Positions 33,904 to 48,740 of a stretch of 64,000 nt of DNA are shown here, piece after piece. The position numbers were made by a program, and so were the translations under genes. The notes below the pieces were generated by a model. That model did not search any database, was not told where the DNA came from, and was given only the letters and a program-made list of their open reading frames with translations. The stretch comes from Saccharomyces uvarum (taxonomy: Eukaryota; Ascomycota; Saccharomycetes; Saccharomycetales; Saccharomycetaceae). Location: contig OX365943.1 of the NCBI GenBank assembly GCA_947243795.1, positions 496,001-560,000 on the forward strand, written 5' to 3'. Within the stretch, counting starts at the first letter, position 1; each line of letters opens with the position of its first letter.

Positions 33904-34962
33904 TTAAAAATAGCCCCCGTAATCTAGTGAGGTTCTGCGCTGAAATGTGCTATCCATATCCTCCTGTTCTGCCCATTTGGTGTCTACATTAGGGTCGAAT
34001 TGAAACATTGAAATATCATGGTCATCATTATGAGGTGATCCTGCCGAGCTTTTGCTATCTCCTTTAGAATCATCCAAGTCATTATTGTCGTGAGGTGTTT
34101 GGTTGGGGTCTTCCGTTTCGTCAAATGATTCAAGCTCTTCATTCTCAAAGGACAGAGTTATGTTTTCCAACCTATTTTCGGTTCTCATTATCGGCAGTTT
34201 GCTTGTTACATGTGGATTCTCTCGGATTTCTGTTAAAGCGTCCTCATCTCTTGGAGTCATGGTTGAAGGTAGCCTATCTTCGTTGTTTATCGTACTATGG
34301 TGTTGATGGCTTAAAAGTGAAAATTTATAGCCCCCAATATGTGGCAAAGCCACCACATTTTGAGAGTCTTTTTTGGAGGCTCTTTCAATCAAGTTGATTC
34401 GCTGTCTCGCTACGACTAATTTAATCCAGTCATCCAATCCATTGTTGTTTATAAGATCTTCTATCAGCTCTGTCTTCTTGTTTTTCGTTTCCAACTTCTG
34501 TTTGATGCCTTTGTTTTGTTGTAACTGGTTGAGGTAGTCTGGTATTGCCGACAGAGGATTTGACTCTTTTTCTTCATTTTGCAATAATTCCACCGTAGGT
34601 AAAGCGGTTATTCGTGCATCGCTCAATTGAGCACTTATACACCACTCCTTAAACTTTTCCATTCCCCGCGAACTTGATAATTCAGGGTTTTCATCATAGA
34701 CATCCAGGACATTTGTGGGCTTAACAATGCCCAAATTTTCCAGAGCCAAAGTTATGTCCTGCAAAGCCACTGTATCGTCCTGATCGCACCTCGATTGAGC
34801 AATAGAACTAACCTCCGATGCTAGCAAATTCAGAAACTTTGTATAAAGATCGGTCATAATATCAACCAGGCTCGGCCTTGCCCTGTCAAATCCCTGGGCC
34901 TTCAGTAACTGTAATATGGAAATGCGGAGAAGCGCGAAATAAAAATCATGGTTGGTAGTCAT
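33904..34962 (-). CDS. TAF3: Taf3, TFIID subunit with histone fold
   Basis: The 352-residue protein starts MTTNHDFYFALLRISILQLL. The frame extends upstream to a TTG, but the ATG at 34962 is the family start. Residues 1-80 are a histone-fold domain (ILQLLKAQGFDRARPSLVDIMTDLYTKFLNLLASEVSSIAQSR) that pairs with Taf10. The remainder is charged and probably disordered, ending STFQRRTSLDYGGYF. Yeast Taf3 lacks the PHD finger of animal TAF3, and none is seen here. TFIID acts in Pol II promoter recognition. A Reb1 site lies in the promoter shared with RET3. Confidence 0.95.
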   Translation of the reverse strand: MTTNHDFYFALLRISILQLLKAQGFDRARPSLVDIMTDLYTKFLNLLASEVSSIAQSRCDQDDTVALQDITLALENLGIVKPTNVLDVYDENPELSSSRGMEKFKEWCISAQLSDARITALPTVELLQNEEKESNPLSAIPDYLNQLQQNKGIKQKLETKNKKTELIEDLINNNGLDDWIKLVVARQRINLIERASKKDSQNVVALPHIGGYKFSLLSHQHHSTINNEDRLPSTMTPRDEDALTEIRENPHVTSKLPIMRTENRLENITLSFENEELESFDETEDPNQTPHDNNDLDDSKGDSKSSAGSPHNDDHDISMFQFDPNVDTKWAEQEDMDSTFQRRTSLDYGGYF

Positions 34963-35283
34963 AGCACAGAGGAAGCTTATAGACCTAAAAAATACGCTAA
35001 TCACTTGTAAACGGATGCTTTTAAATTGGCCTGAACTAGAGTTCAATCATCGTTATTAGCATATCTTTCTTCATCATCCATTGTGAAATTATTGAAGAAA
35101 AAAAACCAGAGCATCAGGGCTTACCCGTCTGCTACTTTCTCTTAAGAGAAAAAACACGTTGACATTTAACGTTAAAGCTATAATTGTGGTGTATCGAGGT
35201 TGTTACTGGAGGAATCCCTAGACATCCGGGTGTTGTTCGTGAGCTGGCTTGCTAATTTGAGTATTGTAAATCATTGGTCCGGA
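34963..35283. promoter_or_regulatory. TAF3-RET3 divergent promoter with Reb1 core
   Basis: The 321 bp gap contains TTACCCG at 35121-35127, the Reb1 core, near the middle. Reb1 sites between divergent housekeeping genes commonly set the nucleosome-free region. No other motif stands out. Confidence 0.6.
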
Positions 35284-35853
35284 ATGTCTTCTTTATCGCT
35301 ATACACCGTTCAGGCTGTTTTGATACTGGATCAGCAAGGAGAAAGAATTTATGCAAAATATTACCAACCTCCTCATAGATCCGATGACGGACACCAATTG
35401 CTCTTTCATTCCGTAAAGAAACAAAAGGAGTTTGAGAAACAATTGCACCGCAAAACTCACAAGCAGGATTCGGAAATTTTGATCTTCGAGGACCGTCTGG
35501 TCCTTTACAAAGAATACATTGACGTCACGATCTATTTAGTTGCTTCTCTAGAAGAAAACGAAATAGTTCTGCAGCAAGGGTTTTCGGCGATCAAAGGATC
35601 CCTGGATTTGATTCTAAATTCAGGTCTAGACAAAAAAAACATTCAAGAAAACTACGACATGGTTCTATTAGCCATTGACGAAACCATTGATAACGGTGTT
35701 ATCCTGGAAACAGATTCAAACACCATTGCATCCAGAGTTTCTAAACCACCTACAAATGAACCTCAAATGGCATTGGACTTGGATAAGGGGTTCTTAGGTG
35801 CTTGGGGTTTTGCAAAGAGCAAGTTTCAAGAAAGGTTGCAACAAGGTTTATAA
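35284..35853 (+). CDS. RET3: Ret3, zeta subunit of COPI coatomer
   Basis: The 189-residue protein starts MSSLSLYTVQAVLILDQQGERIYAKYY. An in-frame TTG 28 codons upstream is rejected. It has the longin-like small-adaptin fold (clathrin adaptor small chain family). The core strand pattern is VLILDQQGERIYAKYY, then EILIFEDRLVLYKEYIDVTIYLVASLEENEIVL, then helices to IDNGVILETDS. Zeta-COP pairs with gamma-COP in the coat that returns cargo from Golgi to ER. The C-terminus after residue 150 is nearly identical to S. cerevisiae (EPQMALDLDKGFLGAWGFAKSKFQERLQQGL). It converges on RQC2. Confidence 0.97.
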   Translation: MSSLSLYTVQAVLILDQQGERIYAKYYQPPHRSDDGHQLLFHSVKKQKEFEKQLHRKTHKQDSEILIFEDRLVLYKEYIDVTIYLVASLEENEIVLQQGFSAIKGSLDLILNSGLDKKNIQENYDMVLLAIDETIDNGVILETDSNTIASRVSKPPTNEPQMALDLDKGFLGAWGFAKSKFQERLQQGL

Positions 35854-36029
35854 TCATAAAGACAGAACAGATAGACGAAGAAACCTTAACCTGATTTTAT
35901 GAAGCTTATATAGTGTCTAACTTTTCTTTTTTCCAATATATATATATATATATACTCATTTACAGATAATTACAATCATACTAGTCATCGTGTTCTTGAG
36001 TATACGAATGCGAGAGAAAACAGATACAA

Positions 36030-39000
36030 TCATTTTCTTTTCTTACCGCCCGTCTTAGAGCTTTTCTTGCCCTTTTGTGTGCCACCACCGTTCTTGGTGG
36101 ATTTTTGACCAGAAATTGTTATTTTTAACTTATCAACACAAAGCAGAAGAACCAGTTCTTGCTCCTTCAAGGTTTTAATCTTTTCGTGTTCTATTGGCCA
36201 GTCCATTTCTTTATCAGTAGAAGAACTATCAACCTGTCTACCTTTAAAATAGTGTAAAATCTCCGTTAAAGTTTTGGTTTTCTTTGCACTTCCAGGTTGT
36301 ATTTTTACCTTATATTTATATTTTAGAAGTGCAGGCCAAGGGGCAAACACAGGCACAATATCAATGACTACATCGTTCCTATCGAGAGATGGTTTTAGTT
36401 CAGCCATATGTTTATCATAACTAACCTTTGCCTTTTCGTTTTTACTGAACTTCAAAGCCTGTAAATTCCTTTGCTTTTCACGTCTGTTCTTCTTGTCTTC
36501 TCTGAGTTCTAGTTTCATTAATTCATCTTTCTTCTTTTGTTGTTGCTTCTCAATACCTTTTAAAGTACCCAAAGCCTCTAAACGCAAAAGGCGTTCGTGC
36601 TCATCTTGATCGGCATATTTTCTTTGAATCTTCTTTAATTTTCCTTTTTTACCACGGACTTTTCTGTTCATGTTATCGACTACAGAGGCAGTAACACTCA
36701 ATTCGTCAGATACAGACTGTACATCATCATTTCTATTTCTAGTGTCATTATTTTCCAATTTTGAAGATTCTATCTCGGATAATATAGTGTCGCCAATGTT
36801 TTCTGTCTCAATCTCTTTTTCAATGCTGTCAGGTTCAGAGTCACTATCACTTGTAATATCATCCCCGTTTTCATCCTTATGTTCTAATGATTCAATAATT
36901 TCGCCATCACTGTTTTCTTCTTCATCATCATCTTCTTCTTCTTCTTCTTCTTCTACTCCCTCATCATCGTCATCGTCATCGTTTCCATTTATCTTCACTT
37001 TCCATAAAAATCCAAATCCCATTACAAGTTGAGCAGGTGGCAGAAGATTCTGATCTTTTTCATTCTTTAACCGGAATGCACCTTCAGGCAAAACGGAGTT
37101 ATCAGAGCTATCAAATTTACTAACGTTTTTAGCAAAACACCACCACGGGGAGGAAGCTATCTTCTTAGACCAAGCTTCGCTTGAAGACATACATAATATT
37201 CCGGCTTGCATCAAGGTGTTTGGAGGAACTTCTGTTCTTTCTGGATTTTTGATCCATACATGCGTATCAAAACTGTTCGACATGTAAATATCATCATTTT
37301 CAATATATTTAGAATAGATTTGATCTGTCTCTGCTGGACTTTTACCCATCATAACCAAAAATCCTTCGCTTGAAATAAACCAATTATATTTTTCAAAAAA
37401 ATAGGGAGTACGGATCCTCTTCAAAACACTGTGAGATTCTTTTAGCTTCTTTTTTAGTTGTTGGTCAATTTTGACTTCAATATTTTTCATAGCCTTTCCC
37501 ACATTCTTCTCTACTTTTTTCTGTTTTTCAGCACTTGTCTTCTTGATATTGAAATATTCAGAGGCATTGGCGTAAGCTGATAAACCAAGGTCGATTGTGA
37601 CATTTAACGTATTAATAGATTGCTTTTTTTTCATATTTTTCGCACTTTTCTCTCTTAGATTGCTTGTATCTTCTACATCTGAATCTGAGTCACTAGAACT
37701 TTCACTAGTGCTGGATTCTGAGTCATTGTCTTCATCCGAAGAAGCGGCACTTTCCTGATCCCCAGAAACATCGAGCTTAACGCTAATCTTGTTTTTCTTC
37801 AAATTCAGAGGCAGGTTTATCCGCTGTGCAATCATATTTCCTTTTTTCTGTTCACTTTTGATTAGTTTCTCAATAGTGCTCCAGTCCATTTGTTGATCGA
37901 TTAAACCTTGGACAGCAAGCTTTACTTCCTCTATTAAGGAGGCATTTTCAATTATTAGATGACCCTTGCTTTCATTTGATTCTTGAACGTTTAGTAAAGC
38001 TTGTATCTTTCTATTGTTTTCAGCACGGGCATCATCGATTTTCTTTTTTGCTTGTGATTCTTGATTTTGGATACGTAGGGCGTACTTGGATGATTCTATT
38101 GTTGAGAAAAATTTGTCTAGTGTTTTATTGTAAAACCCCTCAACTTCGACGATGCAGAAAGAATTGCTGTCCGGATCGCTGATAAAGGGTTTGAAGGGAT
38201 GGAATGTATCATAAATAAACTCGAGGTCCTCTGAATCTTTCTCGGGATTGAAATTTTCATTTCTTTTGGCCAAGATATAACCCTTGCTATCAGATGTTGA
38301 TAAAAGTTCATTATACTCTGATTGGGTAACATTTAGCAGTTTTGCTAGTGTGTCTGTCTTACCCAGTAGTGCTAAACAAGATTCCGAAGGGTCAATATCA
38401 AATACTTTCAGGTTCTTCGAAAGTAAATCGGAAGATAGGTGAGGAACTTTTGAAAGTAGTAACTTATGGATGGAATGAACTTTGACTTTCTTTTCCTTCG
38501 AACCCTTTTTACTTTCGATGTTTAGTTCCTTAATAACGGCAGCATCTGATTCATATTTGCTCTGAGCTGCTTCTATCCATTCACTAACAAGGCTAGAAGG
38601 GTACTCCGTCTTACAGCTTTCCGAATCATCCTTGTTATACTCATTATCTGTGGCAAAAAGTGATTCATCAAACATTTCATAAACTTCACCAACCTTATTC
38701 TCATGTTCCAAAACCACTCTTTGCAAGGACATGATTCTTCTGTTTTCATCCAGAAGAATAACATTTCCTGCACTGAAAAATTCCAGTACTAAATAAAAGT
38801 GACCATCAGCAAATTGTAGAACAAGAATTCTGTCTTGTTCTACCTGCTTTAAAGCTGTTAGTCGTTTCGCTTTCAGATGTTTTCTCATCTTGACAACAAA
38901 CCCGGAAGGAGTTGGAGGGATTGGCCTACTGAATTCGGTTAAGTAAACTCTTAAGCCACAATCCACCACGACATTTAATTTAGAGTCTGGTTTATTGAAC

Positions 39001-39125
39001 CTGAGTAAAAACTGTTTTGACGAGTCGGCAATGTTGTAAATGTTACTCAATCTGTAGCCTTCCAGATTTTGTTTCAGTTCTCTGGCCAGTAGCTGTAAGT
39101 CTAACGCGCTAATTCGTTGTTTCAT
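36030..39125 (-). CDS. RQC2: Rqc2 (Tae2), NFACT subunit of the ribosome quality control complex
   Basis: The 1031-residue NEMF/NFACT protein has the NFACT-N domain at about 1-200. It keeps D9, D98 and R99, which in S. cerevisiae are needed for CAT-tail synthesis (MKQRISALD and VEQDRILVL). A coiled coil with a helix-hairpin region spans about 330-560, and NFACT-R about 560-700 (TPYFFEKYNWFISSEGFLVMMGKSPAETDQIYSKYI, with HVWI). A strongly acidic stretch follows near 750-800. The NFACT-C domain at about 900-1000 is followed by a very basic tail (KNGGGTQKGKKSSKTGGKKRK). It binds the stalled 60S with peptidyl-tRNA and recruits Ltn1. It is slightly shorter than the 1038 residues of S. cerevisiae, in low-complexity parts. 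Confidence 0.96.
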   Translation of the reverse strand: MKQRISALDLQLLARELKQNLEGYRLSNIYNIADSSKQFLLRFNKPDSKLNVVVDCGLRVYLTEFSRPIPPTPSGFVVKMRKHLKAKRLTALKQVEQDRILVLQFADGHFYLVLEFFSAGNVILLDENRRIMSLQRVVLEHENKVGEVYEMFDESLFATDNEYNKDDSESCKTEYPSSLVSEWIEAAQSKYESDAAVIKELNIESKKGSKEKKVKVHSIHKLLLSKVPHLSSDLLSKNLKVFDIDPSESCLALLGKTDTLAKLLNVTQSEYNELLSTSDSKGYILAKRNENFNPEKDSEDLEFIYDTFHPFKPFISDPDSNSFCIVEVEGFYNKTLDKFFSTIESSKYALRIQNQESQAKKKIDDARAENNRKIQALLNVQESNESKGHLIIENASLIEEVKLAVQGLIDQQMDWSTIEKLIKSEQKKGNMIAQRINLPLNLKKNKISVKLDVSGDQESAASSDEDNDSESSTSESSSDSDSDVEDTSNLREKSAKNMKKKQSINTLNVTIDLGLSAYANASEYFNIKKTSAEKQKKVEKNVGKAMKNIEVKIDQQLKKKLKESHSVLKRIRTPYFFEKYNWFISSEGFLVMMGKSPAETDQIYSKYIENDDIYMSNSFDTHVWIKNPERTEVPPNTLMQAGILCMSSSEAWSKKIASSPWWCFAKNVSKFDSSDNSVLPEGAFRLKNEKDQNLLPPAQLVMGFGFLWKVKINGNDDDDDDEGVEEEEEEEDDDEEENSDGEIIESLEHKDENGDDITSDSDSEPDSIEKEIETENIGDTILSEIESSKLENNDTRNRNDDVQSVSDELSVTASVVDNMNRKVRGKKGKLKKIQRKYADQDEHERLLRLEALGTLKGIEKQQQKKKDELMKLELREDKKNRREKQRNLQALKFSKNEKAKVSYDKHMAELKPSLDRNDVVIDIVPVFAPWPALLKYKYKVKIQPGSAKKTKTLTEILHYFKGRQVDSSSTDKEMDWPIEHEKIKTLKEQELVLLLCVDKLKITISGQKSTKNGGGTQKGKKSSKTGGKKRK

Positions 39126-39601
39126 TGTTACAAACTTTGTGCTTTCGTGACTCGTTGGGTCAAACTAACTAACAACTTTTCTTCTCAATTTGCCATCGGA
39201 CCCTTTTATAACTGAAATTTATCCGAAATTTCACTTTTTCATTCTGCTGCAGCATGAATGAAAATTTCAAACGCATTCAGAAGTACACCGAATGTTAGGC
39301 AATCGCTAATGGCGGAAGAGCTTGGGGGAAAATTATTGTAAAGGGCTCAAATTTATGCTAGTCTTTTAAAAGATCAATTCCAAGGATAATCTACGAGGTT
39401 GAAGTGGAGGCCTCCTAGTTGTTTGGCGTCATTCTGTAGTAAAGGAATCAACATCAACGAACTCGATAATTTGTCGGTATTGTGATAAACATATGTTAAG
39501 GATTACATAATTTGAAGTCGCCACTTTATCTTTCAAAACTTCCTTACGATAGCTGCTATACCAACAATCGACTCAGAAAAATGCCGTATTCATCCCAAAA
39601 A
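39126..39601. promoter_or_regulatory. RQC2-CHL1 divergent promoter region
   Basis: This 476 bp region shows no strong factor site I can name. The frame entering CHL1 is open from 39512, and an in-frame ATG at 39581 precedes the start I chose for CHL1 by seven codons. Confidence 0.35.
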
Positions 39602-42178
39602 ATGGGCCAAAAGGAACATGCAAAGAACTTCCACCATCCTTATAAGCCCTATGATATTCAAGTACAGTTAATGGAAACTGTATACAGAGTACTTTCCGAA
39701 GGAAAGAAAATAGCTATCTTGGAAAGTCCCACAGGAACAGGTAAGACCCTGTCATTAATTTGTGCCACGATGACTTGGCTGAGAATGAATAAAGCAGATA
39801 TTATTACCCATATGGAAGCTAACTCTAAAAATAAAGAGGATGAAAGTGATAGTGAGAGTGATGATGAGCCAGACTGGGTCAACGACACGTATAGAGAATC
39901 TCTCCTGCAAGAAAAGCTGGCTTCGTTAAATGATTACGAAAAGCATTTGAGTGAAGTTAGCACGACTAGTCGTAAGCAACCTAAAATAGCGCATGACCTA
40001 AATAAAGAAAACGGAAGATATGGTACAACAAACTCATCCAAAAAAAGACGGAGAGGTACTCAGCATGTTGATATATCACTTGAAGAGCAAGATTTCATCC
40101 CACAACCTTATGAGTCTGATTCTGAAACGAACGACGTTAGCTCAAAGAAGAGAGATCTGTTTGATAAACATCACAGATTAAGTGAGTTGAATTCGGAAAT
40201 AAAAACGCTTCTAAATAAAATTGACGGCAAGACTATAAAGGATCTAAACAATTGCGATCATTTTGGAGTTGTAAATCAAAATCCAGTGAAGATTTATTTT
40301 GCATCCAGGACTTATTCTCAATTGAATCAATTTACTTCGCAGCTGAGATTGCCCTCCTTTCCATCATCCTTTATAGATAAAGTTCCTGATGAAAAGGTAA
40401 AATATCTACCACTTGCTTCAAAAAAGCAACTTTGCATTAATCCAAAAGTAAAAAAATGGAAAACGCTGGAGGCTATTAACGACGCCTGTGCAGATCTCAG
40501 GCACAGCAAAGAGGGGTGTGCGTTTTATCAGAATACGAATGAATGGCGTCACGGTCCCGATACATTGGCTCTCAGAGATAGAATTTTTTCCGAAATTCAG
40601 GATATTGAAGACTTAGTTCCACTGGGAGAGTCTCTAGAAATTTGTCCATATTACGCATCCAGAGAAGCTCTTCCTGTTGCGGAAGTCATAACTTTGCCAT
40701 ATCAATACCTGCTCTCCGAGTCTACGCGTTCGAGCCTTCAAATAAATCTTCAAGACGCTATAGTGGTTATTGATGAAGCTCACAATTTGATAGAAACAAT
40801 AAATTCCATATACTCTTCACAAGTCTCATTGGTTGATTTGAAAAACTGTCATAAGGGAATAGTAATATATTTCAACAAGTTTAAATCCAGGCTCAACCCC
40901 GGTAACAGGGTGAACCTATTAAAACTAAATTCACTTTTAATGACGCTAATTCAGTTTATAACCAAAAATTTCAAAAAAGTAGGCCAGGAAATAGACCCAA
41001 ATGATATGTTTGAGGGAAGTAATATTGATACACTCAACATTCATAAGCTATTGAGATATATAAGAGTATCCAAGATTGCTTACAAAATTGATACGTACAT
41101 CCAGGCTCTTAAAGAGGCAGAAGTGCTAAGAAGTGAAAGATCAACAAAAGAGGCGAATAAGAAGCCAGTATCTTCCCAACCACTGCTTTTCAAAGTCTCT
41201 CAGTTTTTATCCTGTTTGACAAATTTGACTTCGGAAGGTCAATTTTTCTTTGAGAAGAGTTACACGATAAAATACATGCTTTTAGAACCAAGTAAATCTT
41301 TTGAATCGATAATAGATCAAGCTAAATGTGTGCTTTTGGCAGGAGGAACAATGGAACCTGTCACTGACTTTTTGACGAACTTGTTTCCCGAAATTCCTAC
41401 GGAAAAAATTACAACCTTTTCATGTAACCATGTTATACCAAAAGAAAACTTGCAAACTTATATTACAAATCAGCCAGAGCTTGAATTTACATTCGAAAAA
41501 AGAATGTCTGTTCCTCTTATAAACGATTATTTATTTCAATTTTTTATTGACTTGAGTAGAGCAGTTCCCCAAAAGGGTGGTATAGTGGCATTTTTTTCAA
41601 GTTACCAGTACTTGGCACATGTCATGGAGCGTTGGAAACAAAACGACAGGTTCGCGAAGCTAAACAGGGTGAGGCAAATTTTTTACGAGTCAAAGGATGG
41701 CGATGATATACTACCTGGGTATTCTGACTCAGTAGCGGAGGGCAGAGGATCTATTTTATTTGCTATTGTTGGTGGGAAGTTGTCTGAGGGAATAAACTTT
41801 CAAGATAATTTGTGTAGAGCTGTGGTGATGGTTGGCTTGCCGTTCCCGAATATCTTTAGTGGGGAATTAATAGTTAAAAGAAAGCACTTGACGGAGAAAA
41901 TAATGAAATCAGGCGGGACAAAGGAGGAAGCTTCGCATGCAGCGAGAGAGTTTATGGAAAATATTTGTATGAAAGCTGTTAATCAGAGTGTTGGCCGTGC
42001 TATACGGCACGCAAATGACTATGCAAATATCTATCTACTTGACGTACGATACGGTAGGTCCAACTTCCGGAACAAACTGTCACATTGGGTGCAAGATTCA
42101 ATCAAGTCCGAACACATAACTCACCAAGTTATCTCATCAACAAAGGCATTTTTTGCAGCTCACAGCACGAATTTATAG
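39602..42178 (+). CDS. CHL1: Chl1, Fe-S DEAH DNA helicase (DDX11 family)
   Basis: The 858-residue protein starts [24 protein letters not shown], aligned to the S. cerevisiae start. An in-frame ATG seven codons upstream (39581) is in good context and could be used instead. Walker A is SPTGTGKT with K48. A Fe-S domain is indicated by cysteines in [26 protein letters not shown] and EICPYYASR. The DEAH box is VIDEAHN, and the C-terminal helicase motifs include [17 protein letters not shown] and [14 protein letters not shown]. An acidic and basic linker separates Walker A from the Fe-S part. Chl1 acts in sister chromatid cohesion with Ctf4 and the replisome. It converges on TFC8. Confidence 0.96.
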   Translation: MGQKEHAKNFHHPYKPYDIQVQLMETVYRVLSEGKKIAILESPTGTGKTLSLICATMTWLRMNKADIITHMEANSKNKEDESDSESDDEPDWVNDTYRESLLQEKLASLNDYEKHLSEVSTTSRKQPKIAHDLNKENGRYGTTNSSKKRRRGTQHVDISLEEQDFIPQPYESDSETNDVSSKKRDLFDKHHRLSELNSEIKTLLNKIDGKTIKDLNNCDHFGVVNQNPVKIYFASRTYSQLNQFTSQLRLPSFPSSFIDKVPDEKVKYLPLASKKQLCINPKVKKWKTLEAINDACADLRHSKEGCAFYQNTNEWRHGPDTLALRDRIFSEIQDIEDLVPLGESLEICPYYASREALPVAEVITLPYQYLLSESTRSSLQINLQDAIVVIDEAHNLIETINSIYSSQVSLVDLKNCHKGIVIYFNKFKSRLNPGNRVNLLKLNSLLMTLIQFITKNFKKVGQEIDPNDMFEGSNIDTLNIHKLLRYIRVSKIAYKIDTYIQALKEAEVLRSERSTKEANKKPVSSQPLLFKVSQFLSCLTNLTSEGQFFFEKSYTIKYMLLEPSKSFESIIDQAKCVLLAGGTMEPVTDFLTNLFPEIPTEKITTFSCNHVIPKENLQTYITNQPELEFTFEKRMSVPLINDYLFQFFIDLSRAVPQKGGIVAFFSSYQYLAHVMERWKQNDRFAKLNRVRQIFYESKDGDDILPGYSDSVAEGRGSILFAIVGGKLSEGINFQDNLCRAVVMVGLPFPNIFSGELIVKRKHLTEKIMKSGGTKEEASHAAREFMENICMKAVNQSVGRAIRHANDYANIYLLDVRYGRSNFRNKLSHWVQDSIKSEHITHQVISSTKAFFAAHSTNL

Positions 42179-42327
42179 TAGAAGAGAATAATCTTAGGCA
42201 CAGATTATGTATAGTTACTTAATGTCAGACAAGGAAATTTTGGGAAGTAACGCCTATTTTTTTGAACATATTCATATGCTCATATACCTTGTTCCTTCCT
42301 ATTTCCTTTCTTTCCGTTCGTAACATT

Positions 42328-44094
42328 TTAAATTGTTTCCAGCGTCGTTCCGCTGTATATGCTTTTGTCATTAAATGTCTCGAGTAGACCTCTTGTAAAC
42401 CAACCATATTTGTTGACGTCATCTCGTTTTATATCCAGTACTCGTTTTTTACTCACAGGACATATTTTTACTTGCGTAGTGAGTATCGGAAGTAGAGTCA
42501 CACCGCATCTTCTCCACGTATTATTAGTTGTAGATGTTACAGTTTCAGGGTCAGCATTAAAGCTCTCTAAGTCAAAATCTTCCTCAAGTAAACCGCTTTT
42601 CATTGTTAACTTGCCATTAGTAATCAGCGCTTGTTTGTTCAGTATCTTTGCTAAAGACAATACGCAGGCTAAATCAAACTCGTTTGTTAGCTCGGATGTT
42701 TTATTCGCGACATACTCGTACAATGCTTCTTGAAATGATAAAATCGATGGGACCTCATTTGTCATATTCAAAAACATTATGATTCTCATCTCTTCACTTT
42801 TTACCAACGCCTTGAGGTATGATTTGAAATCCAGAATAATAGGGTAGTTTCCATTTAGCAATTTCTTATCTACACTGAAATTGTCTGGCAATCCAGGAAT
42901 TGATTTGTCATAAATGTGGTACGTTTGGTACCATGCTAATCCATCAGCATATTCAGAAATCCTCCAAGATTGATATAATGGAGCGAACATTATACAAAAA
43001 GACTGTTCTGAAGCTATTTTGTATTTGAATGCCACCCGTTCCATATTATATATTATTGCTACTGAATATCCATCTGGAGAAAGAGACACCCCATGAATGA
43101 CAACAGATGTTTCGTAATTGTTGAACTCATTCCAAATAGTGCTCCACTTTTTAAACTTTTTTTCCAAATAAGGCGCAATAATATCATCTACCGTCATATT
43201 GAGTCCTTCTTCTAAAATAACTTTGTAACTAGTTTTACTAGAAACTAGTAATACCGTACCCTCTTTTTCGTACCTCAGTGGAATTATATGAAAGTTTTCT
43301 GGAGATCCTGTTTTTAAACTCGAAATTGAATAATCTCCCAAATTTATCTTATGTACATATCCGGGACAGGTCAAAATTACTTTGTAGTCCACTATTTGCA
43401 AATCAGTAATTTTTCTTCTTGAGGCACACTGTAATAATCTAGATACAGGATCTTTGGAGGAACTAGGAAATTTGATGGAGAATACAGAATTATTTGAAAG
43501 CGCCGCTATGAGAACATCGTCATACCACGTTATATGGGTGACCCAATCTCTTGAGCCAACATCACTCAATCTAATGCTACATTCAAGCATAAATTCTGGA
43601 GTGGTTTCTAGACTTTTCTGAATACCAAAAAACTGAAGCTCGCCATCTTCGTTACCGACAGCAATTGAAGATCCATTAGGATTCCACTCAAAGCAGTGGT
43701 AAATTCTGCGGCTTAAATCGCCCGGTGAATCAAGATTGGCCAAGTTTTCATTGTCCTTGAATACAGAAATATTCCCATTATTGGTTAATACAGCCATCCA
43801 ATCATCGGTTGGTGATGGTTTACAGACTCTCGGATAGGAAACTGGCTGCGAATTCAGCAAACCGTTCTGTTGCGCCAGTTCAAAATCCAGTTTGTTTTCA
43901 AATTCTAAGGGGCGTTCTTTGACATGGAACAAATTCTTACTGTTGTTATTCACGTCCCTAGTAAATTTTGGCTGGCCAATACTGATATCTGGAAAGGTTG
44001 TTAAATATAAAGTACCATCTCGAGCCCATGCTAAATTGTTCTTCCAGTCCTCAAACTCTTTCCTATCTACCAGCAAATCCCTTAAGAGCTTCAT
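42328..44094 (-). CDS. TFC8: Tfc8, TFIIIC tau60 subunit
   Basis: The 588 residues equal the known Tfc8 length. The protein starts MKLLRDLLVDRKEFEDWKNNLAWARDGTLYLTTFPDISIG. The N-terminal half (about 1-330) forms a WD-type beta-propeller (repeated strand patterns such as CFEWNPNGSSIAVGNEDGELQFFG and ITWYDDVLIAALSNNSVFSI). The C-terminal half is the tau60-specific domain, with a cysteine-poor end TRGLLETFNDKSIYSGTTLETI. Tau60 bridges TFIIIC tau A and tau B and contacts TBP at tRNA genes. The window itself holds one tRNA gene, though there is no link in position. Confidence 0.95.
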   Translation of the reverse strand: MKLLRDLLVDRKEFEDWKNNLAWARDGTLYLTTFPDISIGQPKFTRDVNNNSKNLFHVKERPLEFENKLDFELAQQNGLLNSQPVSYPRVCKPSPTDDWMAVLTNNGNISVFKDNENLANLDSPGDLSRRIYHCFEWNPNGSSIAVGNEDGELQFFGIQKSLETTPEFMLECSIRLSDVGSRDWVTHITWYDDVLIAALSNNSVFSIKFPSSSKDPVSRLLQCASRRKITDLQIVDYKVILTCPGYVHKINLGDYSISSLKTGSPENFHIIPLRYEKEGTVLLVSSKTSYKVILEEGLNMTVDDIIAPYLEKKFKKWSTIWNEFNNYETSVVIHGVSLSPDGYSVAIIYNMERVAFKYKIASEQSFCIMFAPLYQSWRISEYADGLAWYQTYHIYDKSIPGLPDNFSVDKKLLNGNYPIILDFKSYLKALVKSEEMRIIMFLNMTNEVPSILSFQEALYEYVANKTSELTNEFDLACVLSLAKILNKQALITNGKLTMKSGLLEEDFDLESFNADPETVTSTTNNTWRRCGVTLLPILTTQVKICPVSKKRVLDIKRDDVNKYGWFTRGLLETFNDKSIYSGTTLETI

Positions 44095-48389
<4,295 letters not shown>

Positions 48390-48740
48390 TATACTATATA
48401 CACTACGCTACATAAGTTGAAAAGTAAGTAGCAGTTCCGTAACTATTCTGACATCATGACATAGGTTATGGCTTCTAATGTCAAAAAAAGGTGATACCTG
48501 TACAGGAATATGGGCTCTACTGTTTCGCTGCCTTGAGCATGTTTATGAATACTCACTGTTTAATGACCAACTTTCAATTAAAAATAAGTATTCCTGATTT
48601 CGGACGAAACTCGCTTTTTAACATTGAGCTTTGAACAGTCAGAAAGAAAGATTGAAAAAAATAAGAAACGGCTGCAGGAGGATGAGTTGGCTATAGCACC
48701 TTCTAGTGTTCTTTCCTATCATTCGTCATTTAGCACACAT
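48390..48740. promoter_or_regulatory. NCR1-AEP3 tandem gap
   Basis: These 351 bp carry the NCR1 3' end and the AEP3 promoter. The AEP3 frame is open from a TTG at 48624, giving 39 extra codons, but that peptide is acidic and mixed and unlike a mitochondrial presequence, so I exclude it. No clear motif is seen. Confidence 0.4.

Noticed and set aside
34963-35046. 28-codon N-terminal extension of TAF3 from a TTG
   Set aside because: The histone-fold start MTTNHDFYFALL is the family N-terminus.
35200-35283. 28-codon N-terminal extension of RET3 from a TTG
   Set aside because: Zeta-COP starts at MSSLSLYTVQAVLIL; the extension is not part of the longin fold.
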